From the NCBI GenBank assembly GCA_946546945.1, contig CAMNOU010000007.1, positions 1 to 64,000 on the forward strand: a stretch of DNA of 64,000 bases. The letters run 5' to 3'. The notes beneath the pieces were generated by a model. That model saw nothing but the letters and a program-made list of their open reading frames with translations. It had not been told where the DNA came from and ran no database searches. How positions within the stretch are numbered: position 1 is the first letter of the stretch; every line of letters begins with the position of its first letter. A program made the position numbers and the translations under genes. Positions 16,667-25,629 of the stretch are shown in pieces. The DNA is from an uncultured Lachnospiraceae bacterium. Its GTDB lineage: Bacteria; Bacillota; Clostridia; Lachnospirales; Lachnospiraceae.

Positions 16667-17656
16667 TCAGCCGATTTTTCCTTCTTTCATATAGCGGGCA
16701 ATTTCCTGCGCATAATAGGTCAGATAAATATCACAGCCCGCACGGAATACGGACGCTGCCGTCTCACAGACGATTTTCTCCTCGTCAATATATCCGGCCT
16801 GCGCCGCCGCTTTGATCATGGCATATTCCCCGCTGACGCTGTAAGAAGCAACCGGAACACTGACAGCATCTTTGATTTTTGCCACCATATCCAGATAGGA
16901 CATGGCCGGCTTGACCATGATGATATCGGCGCCCTCCTGTACGTCCAGAAGCGCCTCCTTTATGCCCTCCCGGCTGTTATGGTAATCCATCTGATAGCTT
17001 TTTCTGTCCCCGAACGCGGGAGCGCTTCCGGCAGCGTCCCGGAAAGGTCCGTAAAATGCCGACGCGTACTTCACAGCATAGGACATGACCGGAGTATTGA
17101 TATACCCGTTCTGATCCAGTAATGCGCGGATGGCGGCAACACGTCCGTCCATCATATCGGACGGCGCGACCATATCTGCACCGGCCTGAACATGCGACAA
17201 TGCCGTCTGTGCCAGCAGCTTCAGTGTCGCATCGTTGTCCACTTCATGTCCGCAAAGAAGACCGCAGTGGCCGTGCGAAGTATACTCACACATGCAGACA
17301 TCGGTAATCAGATAGAGATCCGGAAAATCTTTTTTGGCCTGACGAAGCGCTTTCTGAACAATCCCATTTTCATCATAGGCTCCGCTTCCCGCTTCATCTT
17401 TCTGATCCGGTATGCCAAAAAACATTACACTCTGAACGCCTGCATCCAGAAGCTGCTCGAGTTTTTTCCCCATCGTATCGACACTGTAGCGATACTGACC
17501 GGGCATGGTCGGAATCTCTTCTGTGATCGCTGTCCCCTCTTTGATGAAAATCGGATAAATCAGAGATGATGCATCCACCCGGGTCTCACGGACCATTTTT
17601 CTTAAATTTTCTCCGTAACGAAGCCTTCTCGGCCTGATTGTCAGATTCAAACTCAT
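16667..17656 (-). CDS. hemB: porphobilinogen synthase (delta-aminolevulinate dehydratase)
   Basis: 329 aa. Condenses two 5-aminolevulinate molecules to porphobilinogen. The zinc-type cysteine cluster is present in DVCMCEYTSHGHCG; the Schiff-base lysines are in MSYAVKYAS and IIMVKPAMSY. Start ATG overlaps the cbiB stop by four bases (ATGA), so translation is probably coupled. Length and motifs are ordinary for a zinc-dependent bacterial enzyme. Confidence 0.95.
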   Translation of the reverse strand: MSLNLTIRPRRLRYGENLRKMVRETRVDASSLIYPIFIKEGTAITEEIPTMPGQYRYSVDTMGKKLEQLLDAGVQSVMFFGIPDQKDEAGSGAYDENGIVQKALRQAKKDFPDLYLITDVCMCEYTSHGHCGLLCGHEVDNDATLKLLAQTALSHVQAGADMVAPSDMMDGRVAAIRALLDQNGYINTPVMSYAVKYASAFYGPFRDAAGSAPAFGDRKSYQMDYHNSREGIKEALLDVQEGADIIMVKPAMSYLDMVAKIKDAVSVPVASYSVSGEYAMIKAAAQAGYIDEEKIVCETAASVFRAGCDIYLTYYAQEIARYMKEGKIG

Positions 17657-18630
17657 ATCCTCCCCATTTTCAATACTATGATTAATCTTATTCCTGCAAA
17701 AATGATCAGTCCCGCAAGAGATGCCGCAACCATCAGCCGGTTGGTGCGCAGGATATCTGCCGGTTCCACTTCTCTGTCCGCGTCCCCGATGTATGGCTTA
17801 TCATAATATGCGCCAAAATAAAATGCCGGGCCCGCCAGCTGAATGCCTAATGAACCGGCACAGGCGGATTCCGTCTGCGCGGAATTCGGACTGGCATGGT
17901 TATAACGGTCTCTCTTCCAGATACGCCATGCATTTCTTCCGTTCGCGTACGGCATGAGAAACGAAACCGCAATCCAGAGGATTGCAGCTATTCTCGCCGG
18001 AATCAGATTCGCGACATCATCCGCACGGGCTGCCGCCCTGCCGTAATACAGGTACTTCTTATTCTTATATCCGCACATACTGTCCATGGTGTTGACGGCT
18101 TTGTAAGTCAGTGCGAAGGGAGCACCCCCGATCATCATAAAAAACAGAGGCGCGATCACCCCGTCGGAAAAATTTTCCGCCACGGTTTCCACAGCGGCCT
18201 TCGTCACTCCCTCCGGTGAAAGCTGTGCCGTATCCCGGCCGACAATTCTTCCGACCGCGATTCGTGCCAGTGAAAGATTCTGCTTTTCCAGACAGTCATA
18301 TACTTTTCTGCTTTCTTTACAGAGACCTCTGACTGCAAGTGCCTGCCAGCACCAGAAAGTCTGCACCGCAAACCCGAATACCGGATGGATCTTCCAAGTC
18401 AGAAAACAGACCGCGCCGGTGACCAGAAATGTGCCGGCCGGCAAAAGGACTGCCATCATGATTCCGGCAGCAAATTCTCCCCGGTCCGTTTTGGGGAACA
18501 GAGAGCGCAAAAGCTTCTCCAGTCCTGTGATACATTTCCCCATGATGACGACAGGATGAATCAGAAAACCGGGATCCGCAAATAGGAAATCCAAAATCAT
18601 ACCGCAAACAGCGGCAGCTGCAAGAATCAT
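17653..18630 (-). CDS. cbiB: adenosylcobinamide-phosphate synthase CbiB
   Basis: 325 aa polytopic membrane protein that attaches aminopropanol (or its phosphate) to adenosylcobyric acid. Family features: MILDFLFADP near the start, the HPVVIMGKCI block, ENFSDGVIAPLFF, YKAVNTMDSMCGYKN, and the ASPNSAQTESACAGSLGIQLAG segment. About five hydrophobic segments. The partner decarboxylase CobD that makes aminopropanol phosphate is in the other cluster (51584-52720). Known as CobD in aerobic-pathway naming, which should not be confused with the decarboxylase. Confidence 0.93.
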   Translation of the reverse strand: MILAAAAVCGMILDFLFADPGFLIHPVVIMGKCITGLEKLLRSLFPKTDRGEFAAGIMMAVLLPAGTFLVTGAVCFLTWKIHPVFGFAVQTFWCWQALAVRGLCKESRKVYDCLEKQNLSLARIAVGRIVGRDTAQLSPEGVTKAAVETVAENFSDGVIAPLFFMMIGGAPFALTYKAVNTMDSMCGYKNKKYLYYGRAAARADDVANLIPARIAAILWIAVSFLMPYANGRNAWRIWKRDRYNHASPNSAQTESACAGSLGIQLAGPAFYFGAYYDKPYIGDADREVEPADILRTNRLMVAASLAGLIIFAGIRLIIVLKMGRI

Positions 18631-18660
18631 GTCTGTTCCTCCTCGTTCCGGTCTCTGCCG

Positions 18661-19224
18661 TCAGGATTCCGGCAAAGTGATCTCATCTCCCTCAACCGGA
18701 TCAGATACCTTTACCTTGTGATCATACCACTTCCCTTTGGTTCCGATCAGTGCCAGATCAAACTCTTCGTCAATCGCGGGAACCGGAACATCAAACCCAT
18801 AGACATCTTTTGATGTGCCATCACTGTAAGTGACGGTATCCGTCGCAGGCTCAATCAGCTCTGCCCCGTCCTTTTCGGCGTCGTCCGCCAGTCCGGAATA
18901 AAGGTTTACAATATTTTTGGACTGAAGAGTGATATGAACAGTCATCTCTCCGTCTTCCACCGTCAGGAGCGCCTGATCACCATAGGCTTCATTAATGTGA
19001 AACATGGAATTGTCTGTGGTGAACTTCACCACATAGGTGCCGTCTTCCAATGCAGAGGTATTCTCTGACTCTTCGGAAACAGCCTCTGTGACCGCGCTGG
19101 CATCTGCTGCGGGATCTGTGTCCGCCGTACCTGCGGTTTTGCCGCAGCCTCCCAAAACCAGAAGGGACAGACCTGCACAAAGACCAAGGGTCATGAATTT
19201 CGTTCTAATGTTCTTATTTTTCAT
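18661..19224 (-). CDS. NEAT-like single-domain lipoprotein
   Basis: 187 aa. Signal peptide with lipobox LGGC (Cys27), an acidic linker to about residue 60, and one domain of about 115 residues: DGTYVVKF, then DGEMTVHITLQSKNI, a tyrosine-bearing YSGLADDA, and GTKGKWYDHKV. The same order of motifs occurs in the first domain of the proteins at 24148-25101 and 54252-55334, so the three are paralogous modules. They resemble the NEAT/iron-transport-associated domain that binds haem in Gram-positive surface proteins, but the ligand here is unknown. The ATG at 19224 is used; a GTG three codons upstream is possible. A terminator separates it from cbiK. Confidence 0.7.
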   Translation of the reverse strand: MKNKNIRTKFMTLGLCAGLSLLVLGGCGKTAGTADTDPAADASAVTEAVSEESENTSALEDGTYVVKFTTDNSMFHINEAYGDQALLTVEDGEMTVHITLQSKNIVNLYSGLADDAEKDGAELIEPATDTVTYSDGTSKDVYGFDVPVPAIDEEFDLALIGTKGKWYDHKVKVSDPVEGDEITLPES

Positions 19225-19240
19225 CCTTTTCACGCTTTCA

Positions 19241-19272
19241 TAAAAAGTCCCGGAGCATACGGCTCCGGGACA
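19241..19272 (-). terminator. intrinsic terminator inside the riboswitch operon
   Basis: Perfect 10-bp GC-rich stem GTCCCGGAGC (19271-19262 with 19256-19247) and TTTTTA on the minus strand. It lies between the exported cbiK and the NEAT-like lipoprotein, so expression of the downstream genes must depend on read-through or an internal promoter. Confidence 0.85.
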
Positions 19273-19373
19273 ACTGTTATTTCGATCAGTGAACCGTATG
19301 ATGCAGATTATACTACTGATCTCACTCTTTTTCAATATTCAGTGCAGGATTCCTCCGCTGAATTGAACGCCTG

Positions 19374-20609
19374 TTACTCGATGACAGCACCTGTATGCTC
19401 TACATACATCTGTTCAATGGCAGGAATTCTTCCAAGGCCTTCGATCTGCGTATCTACACTCTCGAAGTTTCCGGATGCATTGAACATGCTTACCCAGGAA
19501 TCCTCATCCTCGCCTGCCATGTCATTGTTTGCGTGATCACCAGCAACAACCATCATCGGACGAAGAATGACTTTTGTGAAGCCCGCATCTTTTACTTTGC
19601 CAATTACTACACTGCACTCGGTATCTTCCGGCTCACCTTCAACGGTTCCGATAAATACGTTCTTGTAGCCCAGCTGTTCCATCTGTGTCTGCATCTGGTC
19701 ATAGGTAATGTTGGCCTCATGAGAGGTTCCGTGACCCATGAATACAATGGCTGTTCCGTCTGCGGCAAGAGCATCAATAGAATCTGCGCCTGCTACCTTA
19801 ACAGCCTCTTCTACCATCGCCTTTGCAGCAGCTTCTTTATCTGCATTGATTTCAGAAACATCTGCTCCAACAGTGCCCATCAGCGGCTCTGCGATCTTTA
19901 CAGATTCGAACTGATCTTTTACAGCATCTACCGCAGCTGTGAGCTCGTCATACTCTGCGCCGTGCATCAGATGGGTCGGCTGAATCACAAGATTCTTAAC
20001 GCCGTTATCAATCGCGCGCTGCAGTGCCTGATCTACATTATCAATGACCTCGCCGTCACGGGCCATGACATGGTTGATAATGATCTGTGCCGTGAAGGCT
20101 CTTCTGACAGACCAGTCCGGATATGCCTCAGCCAGTGCTTTTTCTACACCGCCGATATCGGTCGCGCGGCTTTCATTGAAGGATGTTCCGAAGCTTACGA
20201 CCAGAAGCTCGTTCTCACCGATCTCATCCTGATTGAGCGGATCATCTGCTGACGCGTCGCCGGTATCCAGTCCGAAATAATCCGGATCTTCCAGTTCTGC
20301 TTTCTGATCATCGGTCAGTGCATCGTATGCAGCCTTTGCAGCCTCACAGTTTGCAGTTGTGTCTTCTGTCCACTCCTGTACCTGGATCGCTTCGATCAAC
20401 GCATCTACCTCCGCAACCGGATCTGCCGCTTCGTCTGCCGCTTCACTCAGAGCTTCCTCTGCTGTGTCAGCTGCTTCCTCTGCTGCGGAAACGACTGCGT
20501 CTGCCGCATTGTTTGCACTCTCTACTGCCTTCTGACCGCAGCCCGCCATTGCGGTCATGCCTGCAGCCAGCGCTGCCGCAAGAACGACAACAACTACTTT
20601 GTTTTTCAT
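19374..20609 (-). CDS. cbiK: exported lipoprotein form of sirohydrochlorin cobaltochelatase CbiK
   Basis: 411 aa. Signal peptide with lipobox AMAGC (Cys24), an Ala/Glu-rich region to about residue 65, a short helical module with AKAAYDALTDDQKAEL typical of clostridial surface proteins, and a CbiK domain from about 134 to the end. Metal-site residues are intact: His213 in QPTHLMHGAEY and His359 in VVAGDHANNDMAG, plus MGHGTSH (His293). CbiK inserts cobalt into sirohydrochlorin in the cytosol; a lipid-anchored form would face outward. Exported CbiK is known from Desulfovibrio (periplasmic CbiK-P). It lies between an importer ATPase and a NEAT-like lipoprotein in a riboswitch operon, which suggests metal or tetrapyrrole capture at the surface. 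Confidence 0.88.
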   Translation of the reverse strand: MKNKVVVVVLAAALAAGMTAMAGCGQKAVESANNAADAVVSAAEEAADTAEEALSEAADEAADPVAEVDALIEAIQVQEWTEDTTANCEAAKAAYDALTDDQKAELEDPDYFGLDTGDASADDPLNQDEIGENELLVVSFGTSFNESRATDIGGVEKALAEAYPDWSVRRAFTAQIIINHVMARDGEVIDNVDQALQRAIDNGVKNLVIQPTHLMHGAEYDELTAAVDAVKDQFESVKIAEPLMGTVGADVSEINADKEAAAKAMVEEAVKVAGADSIDALAADGTAIVFMGHGTSHEANITYDQMQTQMEQLGYKNVFIGTVEGEPEDTECSVVIGKVKDAGFTKVILRPMMVVAGDHANNDMAGEDEDSWVSMFNASGNFESVDTQIEGLGRIPAIEQMYVEHTGAVIE

Positions 20610-20699
20610 GTTTTTTTCCTCCTTATAAATGAAAATATATCTATTCCGGTTCCCGTATGTATCTTAAGAACCGTCAATAAAGCACAGAAGTGTGTGCTG

Positions 20700-21791
20700 T
20701 TATTGCATCTTGCCAAGTGCCTTTGCTTCCTCCAGAAGATCCCTGATTCGTCGGTTGCAGCCGCCGATCACGCCGCCGGCATAGATGACGCGGTCACATT
20801 CGTGCAGCGCCTTCCTTGCTTCTTCATAGACGTCATCCGTAATATCCCGGAAAGGCTCTTCTGCGATCACCCGGCTTGCCAGAAGCCTGGCCAGCTGAAA
20901 ATCGATATCATTGCGGTAAAGGATCCCTGCGATAAAGGGAATATCCTGTTTTTGCAGGGAACGGTAGACCGGGATCCCGCATCCTCCGGAAGAAATCACA
21001 AACACCTTCGGCTCTCCCTTCGGTCTGGGCAGTTCAATACTTCCGAACAGCGGATCAAAAAAACCATTGTCAATCCTGTAGAGCTGACGGATCGTTTCTT
21101 CCTCAAAGATTTCTTCCGGCGCGCCATAAGCAAAAATCGTTTCCCCATGTACGCAGACGATCTTATCGGATATCTTCTCGGCCAGATCAATCTCATGAAG
21201 CGTCATGATGACGGTGATCCCGTTTTCTTTTGCCATCCGCCGCAGGATTGCCAGCAGCTCCAGTTTGTAGTGGATATCCAGAAATGAAGTCGGCTCATCC
21301 AGAATAATGATTTCCGGCTCCTGGCAGATGGCCCTGGCAAGCAGTATCCTCTGCTTCTGGCCATCGCTGATGGCGTTGAAATCCCGGTTCGCGATTTCCA
21401 CTGCATTCACCGCACGGATCGCGTCATCGACCTTTTTTTCATCCTCCGGACTCAGGACTCCAAGGCGCCCCGTGTAAGGATAGCGTCCCGTAGCAACCAC
21501 ATCCTGACAGGTCATCAGCTCCGGCTTCATGCGGTCTGTCAGTACGACAGCCATTTTTTTGGAAAGTTCTTTAAATGTCAGACTGTAAAGCTCACCGAAT
21601 TCCAGAACTACCCGCCCGGAAATCAGCGCAAGCTGTCTGGTTATACTCTTTAGAATCGTTGATTTTCCCGCTCCGTTGGGACCGATCAGTGTGACGATCT
21701 CGCCTTTTTCTATATCGATGCAAATGTCATGGATCAGCGTTTTTTTATTGTATCCCACGGACAGGTTCTCAAGGGCAATATAGGGTTTCAT
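20700..21791 (-). CDS. FecE-type ABC ATPase with a C-terminal extension
   Basis: 363 aa. Residues 1-255 are a standard ATPase of the iron-chelate/B12 importer class: Walker A GPNGAGKST, signature ISDGQKQR (D in place of the second G of LSGGQ), Walker B IIILDEPTSFLD and the H-loop MTLHEID. Residues about 268-363 form an extra domain (VFVISSGGCGIPVYRSL, AGILYRNDIDFQLARLLASRVIAEEP, YAGGVIGGCNRRIRDLLEEA) absent from the second importer ATPase in this window. Its function is unknown; the glycine-rich start suggests a nucleotide- or ligand-binding fold. Three bases follow the permease gene, so the importer is one unit. Confidence 0.88.
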   Translation of the reverse strand: MKPYIALENLSVGYNKKTLIHDICIDIEKGEIVTLIGPNGAGKSTILKSITRQLALISGRVVLEFGELYSLTFKELSKKMAVVLTDRMKPELMTCQDVVATGRYPYTGRLGVLSPEDEKKVDDAIRAVNAVEIANRDFNAISDGQKQRILLARAICQEPEIIILDEPTSFLDIHYKLELLAILRRMAKENGITVIMTLHEIDLAEKISDKIVCVHGETIFAYGAPEEIFEEETIRQLYRIDNGFFDPLFGSIELPRPKGEPKVFVISSGGCGIPVYRSLQKQDIPFIAGILYRNDIDFQLARLLASRVIAEEPFRDITDDVYEEARKALHECDRVIYAGGVIGGCNRRIRDLLEEAKALGKMQ

Positions 21792-21793
21792 CC

Positions 21794-22876
21794 TTATCCC
21801 CTCCTTCTTCGTCTGCTGATCATGATATAAATGACAATCGGCGCCCCAAAAATGGAGGTAACGGTACTGATATTCAGCTCCAGCGGCGCAAAGGCCAGCC
21901 TTGCGATCAGATCACACAGCATGCAGAATACCGCGCCGCCCAGAAAATTCGCAGGCAGCACGACCAGCGGCCTGGACGTCCCGAGAAAACCCTTCATTAA
22001 GAAGGGAACCGCGATTCCCACAAAAGAAATCGGTCCCGCAAACGCCGTCACCGTAGCGGAAAAAATGCTGGATAAAAGAATCAGGATTACGCGGAAGACG
22101 CGGATGTTCACGCCCATGCTCTGTGCATAGGCTTCTCCCAGCTGCCATGCTCCGATGGGCTTTGCGCACAGCATTGTCAGCACAAAGGTCACGGCGACAA
22201 CCACAACCGTAATCAGTACATTATCCCAGCTCATGCCGGAAAAACTTCCCTGAGACCATCCGTGCAGATTGGCAATATCCGAGTCGCTGGCAAAAGTCAC
22301 GATAAAGTCCGTAACGGCTGAACAAATGTAGCCGATCATGATGCCGGCTACCAGAAGCGCCGCCATATTTTTTATCTTCCGGGCAACCAGAAGGATAAAT
22401 CCGATCGACATCAGTGATCCCAGGAAGGCTGCAGCAATCATCGTATATGAGGAAAGATTTATGCTGCGCTGAAGGCTGAAAATCATGACCATTGCGACTA
22501 CCATTTTTGCTCCGGAGGAAATCCCCAGAACATAAGGTCCGGCAATAGGGTTTTCAAAAAATGTCTGAAGCAGAAAGCCGGATATGGAAAGGGCTCCGCC
22601 GAGAAGTGCTGCCATCAGGATCCGCGGCAGCCGGATGCGCCATATAATGTTGATCTCCTTGGCATCGCCGGCCTGTGTAAACAGGATTTTCAAAATCCTG
22701 CTTACCGGAATATGTACATTACCCGAATTGATATTGATAATGATAATGACAAAAAATGCAATGATCAGTATCACGAATACTGCCAGAAACCGGCTTCGCC
22801 GGCGGAAGTTTTCAGCATGAAAACTGACTGCCGTACTCTCCTGATCTGTCTGATTTATCTGATTGGAAGTGCTCAT
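21794..22876 (-). CDS. FecCD-family importer permease
   Basis: 360 aa, about ten membrane segments after a polar N-terminus of some 30 residues. Family motifs: WRIRLPRILMAALLGGALSISGFLLQ and NPIAGPYVLGISSGAKM, then GISFVGIAVPFL-type and NISTVTSIFGAPIVIYIM near the end. Such permeases carry siderophores, haem or cobalamin. Riboswitch control and the B12 gene neighbours make a corrinoid or cobalt/tetrapyrrole chelate likely. Starts 9 bases after the binding-protein stop, with TAAGGAAC as binding site. Confidence 0.92.
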   Translation of the reverse strand: MSTSNQINQTDQESTAVSFHAENFRRRSRFLAVFVILIIAFFVIIIININSGNVHIPVSRILKILFTQAGDAKEINIIWRIRLPRILMAALLGGALSISGFLLQTFFENPIAGPYVLGISSGAKMVVAMVMIFSLQRSINLSSYTMIAAAFLGSLMSIGFILLVARKIKNMAALLVAGIMIGYICSAVTDFIVTFASDSDIANLHGWSQGSFSGMSWDNVLITVVVVAVTFVLTMLCAKPIGAWQLGEAYAQSMGVNIRVFRVILILLSSIFSATVTAFAGPISFVGIAVPFLMKGFLGTSRPLVVLPANFLGGAVFCMLCDLIARLAFAPLELNISTVTSIFGAPIVIYIMISRRRRRG

Positions 22877-22884
22877 AATGTTCC

Positions 22885-24132
22885 TTACTTAAGTTTTTTG
22901 AGGTATTGCAGGTCTGTATCATCCTGCCCTGCGATTGCCTGATGGAATTCCAGTATGATATCTGCCGCTATATCTGTCCGCTGATACATGGAACTGCCGG
23001 TTACCCATACATTGTTCTCCCGGACTGCCTTCATCTCACTCATGACCGGATCTTTTGCCATCAGGTCATCCACAGACTGTACCGAATTGTCGATGCTCTG
23101 ATTGTAAATGATGATATCCGCATCCGCAGCGATATCGTAAAATGCCTCGATCGTCATCGGAACCGATGACTTGCCGTCATCATCTGTGACACCGTCGAAG
23201 ATGTATTCTCCCCCCGCCATCTTGATCATGGCAGGCACATAGTCCGCGCTGCTTCTTACCACCGCCTTGCCATCTGTAGCGATATAGAAAAACGCAACCG
23301 TCTTTCCACTGTCCGGTGTATCCTCAATCTGTGCGGTCTTCTGTTTCTGATCTTCAAAAAATGCGCCGGCCTCGCTTTCATGCCCGGTCATGACGGCATA
23401 TAGTTTGATCCATTCCGCACGTCCCAGAGGGTTATCCTCATAGCTGGAACGGTCCACAAATACCGGAATCCCCAGATCCTCAATCATCTCCTGCACTTCA
23501 GGCGTATGATAGATCATCGTAGATTCAATCGCCAGGTCACATTCCCTGTCAAGCAAAAGCTCATAGTCCGGCTCACTGTATTTTCCCGCATAGAGAAGGC
23601 GCCCTTCCCGCATGGCTTCCTTCGGAGCGTCAAAGGTCCAGCCATCGGCCTGCAGGGAAGTTGTGTCGACACAATCCAGAGCATCCATCGATACAAACAA
23701 TGCCATCAGCGCCGTAGCTGCCAGATAGATGTTTTTGGGCGGATGAATGACAGTAATCTCTTCCGGAAGTCCTTCCGGTGCCTCCATTCCATCCGGGACC
23801 ACAAGAAATTCTCCTTCATCGGCGATATCGATCAGATCATACCCCTGGTCATACCGGAAAACCCGGTACATCTTCGCATAGTCCAGCTGCAGTTCTGATT
23901 CAAAGGTGAGCCCTTCGATCTGCGGCGCTTCTTTCGCCGCGAAAGCTTCCAGATCTTCCTGTGTCTTCAGCAGTTTCTCATCATCTTCATTCGTCTCTTC
24001 CTGTTTCTCTGCCGCGGCTGAATCTGCGGTACCTGCGCTTTGCGGCGCCCCATTCCCGCACCCTGCAAACACCGGCATCAGGGACAGACAGACAGCCAGA
24101 AAAACAGCAAACCATTTTTTCTGATTCTTCAT
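22885..24132 (-). CDS. substrate-binding lipoprotein of the importer
   Basis: 415 aa. Lipobox FAGC (Cys25), then an acidic linker and a class III periplasmic-binding fold (Peripla_BP_2), as in BtuF and FecB. A first lobe spans about 100-230, with ECDLAIESTMIYHTPEVQEMIEDLGIPVFVD, and a second lobe about 260-400, with AADADIIIYNQSID and NNVWVTGSSMYQRTDIAADIILEFHQ. Longer than BtuF mainly because of the N-terminal 60-90 residues. Ligand unknown; context points to a corrinoid or precursor. It follows the NEAT-like gene by 15 bases. Confidence 0.88.
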   Translation of the reverse strand: MKNQKKWFAVFLAVCLSLMPVFAGCGNGAPQSAGTADSAAAEKQEETNEDDEKLLKTQEDLEAFAAKEAPQIEGLTFESELQLDYAKMYRVFRYDQGYDLIDIADEGEFLVVPDGMEAPEGLPEEITVIHPPKNIYLAATALMALFVSMDALDCVDTTSLQADGWTFDAPKEAMREGRLLYAGKYSEPDYELLLDRECDLAIESTMIYHTPEVQEMIEDLGIPVFVDRSSYEDNPLGRAEWIKLYAVMTGHESEAGAFFEDQKQKTAQIEDTPDSGKTVAFFYIATDGKAVVRSSADYVPAMIKMAGGEYIFDGVTDDDGKSSVPMTIEAFYDIAADADIIIYNQSIDNSVQSVDDLMAKDPVMSEMKAVRENNVWVTGSSMYQRTDIAADIILEFHQAIAGQDDTDLQYLKKLK

Positions 24133-24147
24133 CTTTTCATTCCTTCA

Positions 24148-25101
24148 TCAATTTTTATGTTTCATCTTTCGAATCATGGTCACAGCGCATGCTGCTGCAA
24201 TCAGCACGATGACCGTTATCACAACCGCTCCCCTGTTTCCTCCTTTTATCTGTTCAATCGCTGCAGAATCAAAGGTGAGCGCATACTCGATCTCATGAGG
24301 TTCACTCATGGCCGTCGTATCAGCGATGACCGGAAACGGCTCATCCAATGCCATTAGAGGCACTTCGAACACAGAATTGCCCGACTCGTTAACCGGTAAA
24401 TATTTCTCTCCGTTTACGACCATGTAATCATAATGTTCACTGCTCCATACAAGTGTGACGATCGCAGACTGGTCCTTCACTTCCATCACCGCCGGCGATT
24501 CGATATAGGCTTTTCCTGTGCCGCCGGTCATGGTGAAGCGGACGGTATATCTGCCGTTCTTTAAGCCGACCTTCGGGACCTCCCCGGTCTGATACGCCCG
24601 GGATGCCGTGCTTTTTAAAGCTCCCTTCGGCATGGAATCCGCAAGGAAACAAATCCGGTCATCCGCCCATTCCTGCGTGCCTGCGGAATATACGGCACAG
24701 TCAAGCGGCTGATTCAGGAACTCTGCCGGAAACGTACAGACCCAGTCCCCGTTCTCATCTTCCGCGCATGTCAGAAGACTGGCTTCATCTGCCAGAGAAG
24801 CCTCTTTTGCGGTACCGGGATACAGTTTTATACAGTCCCCGGAAAGTGTAAGCTTCGCTTCCATCTCCCCTTCTGTCACGATCAGAATACAGGATTCCAC
24901 AGGGATGACCCCATTTTCCGACTCTGTCCTGACAGCGTAAGCGCCATCATGAACGTCCCTGCCGGCAACCGGATTCAGATTATCCGCTTCCTTACTGCCG
25001 GAGGCAAAAACCGTTTGATGCGGACCCAAAAATGCCAGAAAAGCACACAGGACTGCGATCATGATCAGCCGGGCTGGCCGGCCTGCTATTCTACGCTTCA
25101 T
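24148..25101 (-). CDS. NEAT-like two-domain surface protein, membrane anchored
   Basis: 317 aa. Signal peptide 1-34 ending VFAS; domain 1 about 48-150 (DGAYAVRTES, EGEMEAKLTLSGDCIKLYPG, EWADDRICF); domain 2 about 178-280 (NGRYTVRFTMTGGTGKAYIES, IVTLVWSSEHYDYMVVNGEKY, VFEVPLMALDEPFPVIADTTAM, PHEIEYALTF); then a membrane helix and a basic KMKHKN tail. Domain 2 has the SSxxYDYM-type motif and beta-rich pattern of clostridial NEAT-like modules. First gene after riboswitch 1. The ATG at 25101 has AAAGGAG nine bases upstream. Likely delivers ligand to the importer encoded next; the ligand is not shown by the sequence. Confidence 0.75.
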   Translation of the reverse strand: MKRRIAGRPARLIMIAVLCAFLAFLGPHQTVFASGSKEADNLNPVAGRDVHDGAYAVRTESENGVIPVESCILIVTEGEMEAKLTLSGDCIKLYPGTAKEASLADEASLLTCAEDENGDWVCTFPAEFLNQPLDCAVYSAGTQEWADDRICFLADSMPKGALKSTASRAYQTGEVPKVGLKNGRYTVRFTMTGGTGKAYIESPAVMEVKDQSAIVTLVWSSEHYDYMVVNGEKYLPVNESGNSVFEVPLMALDEPFPVIADTTAMSEPHEIEYALTFDSAAIEQIKGGNRGAVVITVIVLIAAACAVTMIRKMKHKN

Positions 25102-25235
25102 GCGAAAAAACTCCTTTAAAATTGGAAATAACTGGTGTGAAACACACCAGTTATCCATGCATGAGGAAACGCCCGGAGATACATGTCATGTAAAATTCAG
25201 ACGTTGTTAACAAAAGTAAATACCAGTGAAGTTTT

Positions 25236-25280
25236 CCGAAAAAAGAAAACCCCTTTTACGACATACGGGTAAAAGGGGGG
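25236..25280 (-). terminator. attenuator terminator of cobalamin riboswitch 1
   Basis: CCCCTTTTAC-type stem (25279-25269 with 25259-25250) followed by TTTTCTTTTTT on the minus strand, placed between the aptamer and the first gene. This is the expected expression platform for cobalamin-induced transcription termination. Confidence 0.88.
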
Positions 25281-25359
25281 TGACATCCATGATTTCAATA
25301 TCAGGTCACACAGCCAATTACTCGTGGCTCGGATACATGTGTACATGCAATCCAGTGCA

Positions 25360-25548
25360 TTCCATCAGGCAGGTCTCCTGACTTACAGATCTGCGCTTCC
25401 GCCGCCTTCCCGGTCTCCCAGTGGTATCTGGCTTTGGCTCCCTGCTTACAGTGACGAGTTCGTACAGGACTTTCACCTGTTTCCCTTTTCACCAGAACAG
25501 CAATCCTCTCCGCTTACGGGTGAACTGCTTTCTGACACCTGATGCTGT
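25360..25548 (-). promoter_or_regulatory. cobalamin riboswitch 1 (aptamer)
   Basis: Minus-strand aptamer with P1 CATCAGG (25544-25538) and CCTGATG (25369-25363). The core blocks read GGGAAACAGGTGAAAGTCCTG, CCACTGGGAGACCGGGAAGG and AGTCAGGAGACCTGCC, all hallmarks of the B12 element. It precedes the NEAT-like/importer/cbiK/cbiB/hemBL operon and should switch it off when corrinoid is plentiful. Confidence 0.95.
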
Positions 25549-25564
25549 TATTCACTTAAGTGAT

Positions 25565-25593
25565 ATGATAACTCTATTTCACAAAAATATCCA
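25565..25593 (-). promoter_or_regulatory. promoter of riboswitch operon 1
   Basis: TGGATA (25593-25588), 17-bp spacer, TATCAT (25570-25565) on the minus strand, about 25 bases upstream of the aptamer P1 strand. Confidence 0.5.
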
Positions 25594-25629
25594 GTACTTT
25601 TTTATGATTTTTTGCAATAATTTTCTTAA

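Noticed and set aside
20318-20632. Leucine/proline-rich plus-strand frame opposite the exported cbiK start
   Set aside because: An antisense artefact of the Ala/Glu-rich linker codons on the minus strand.
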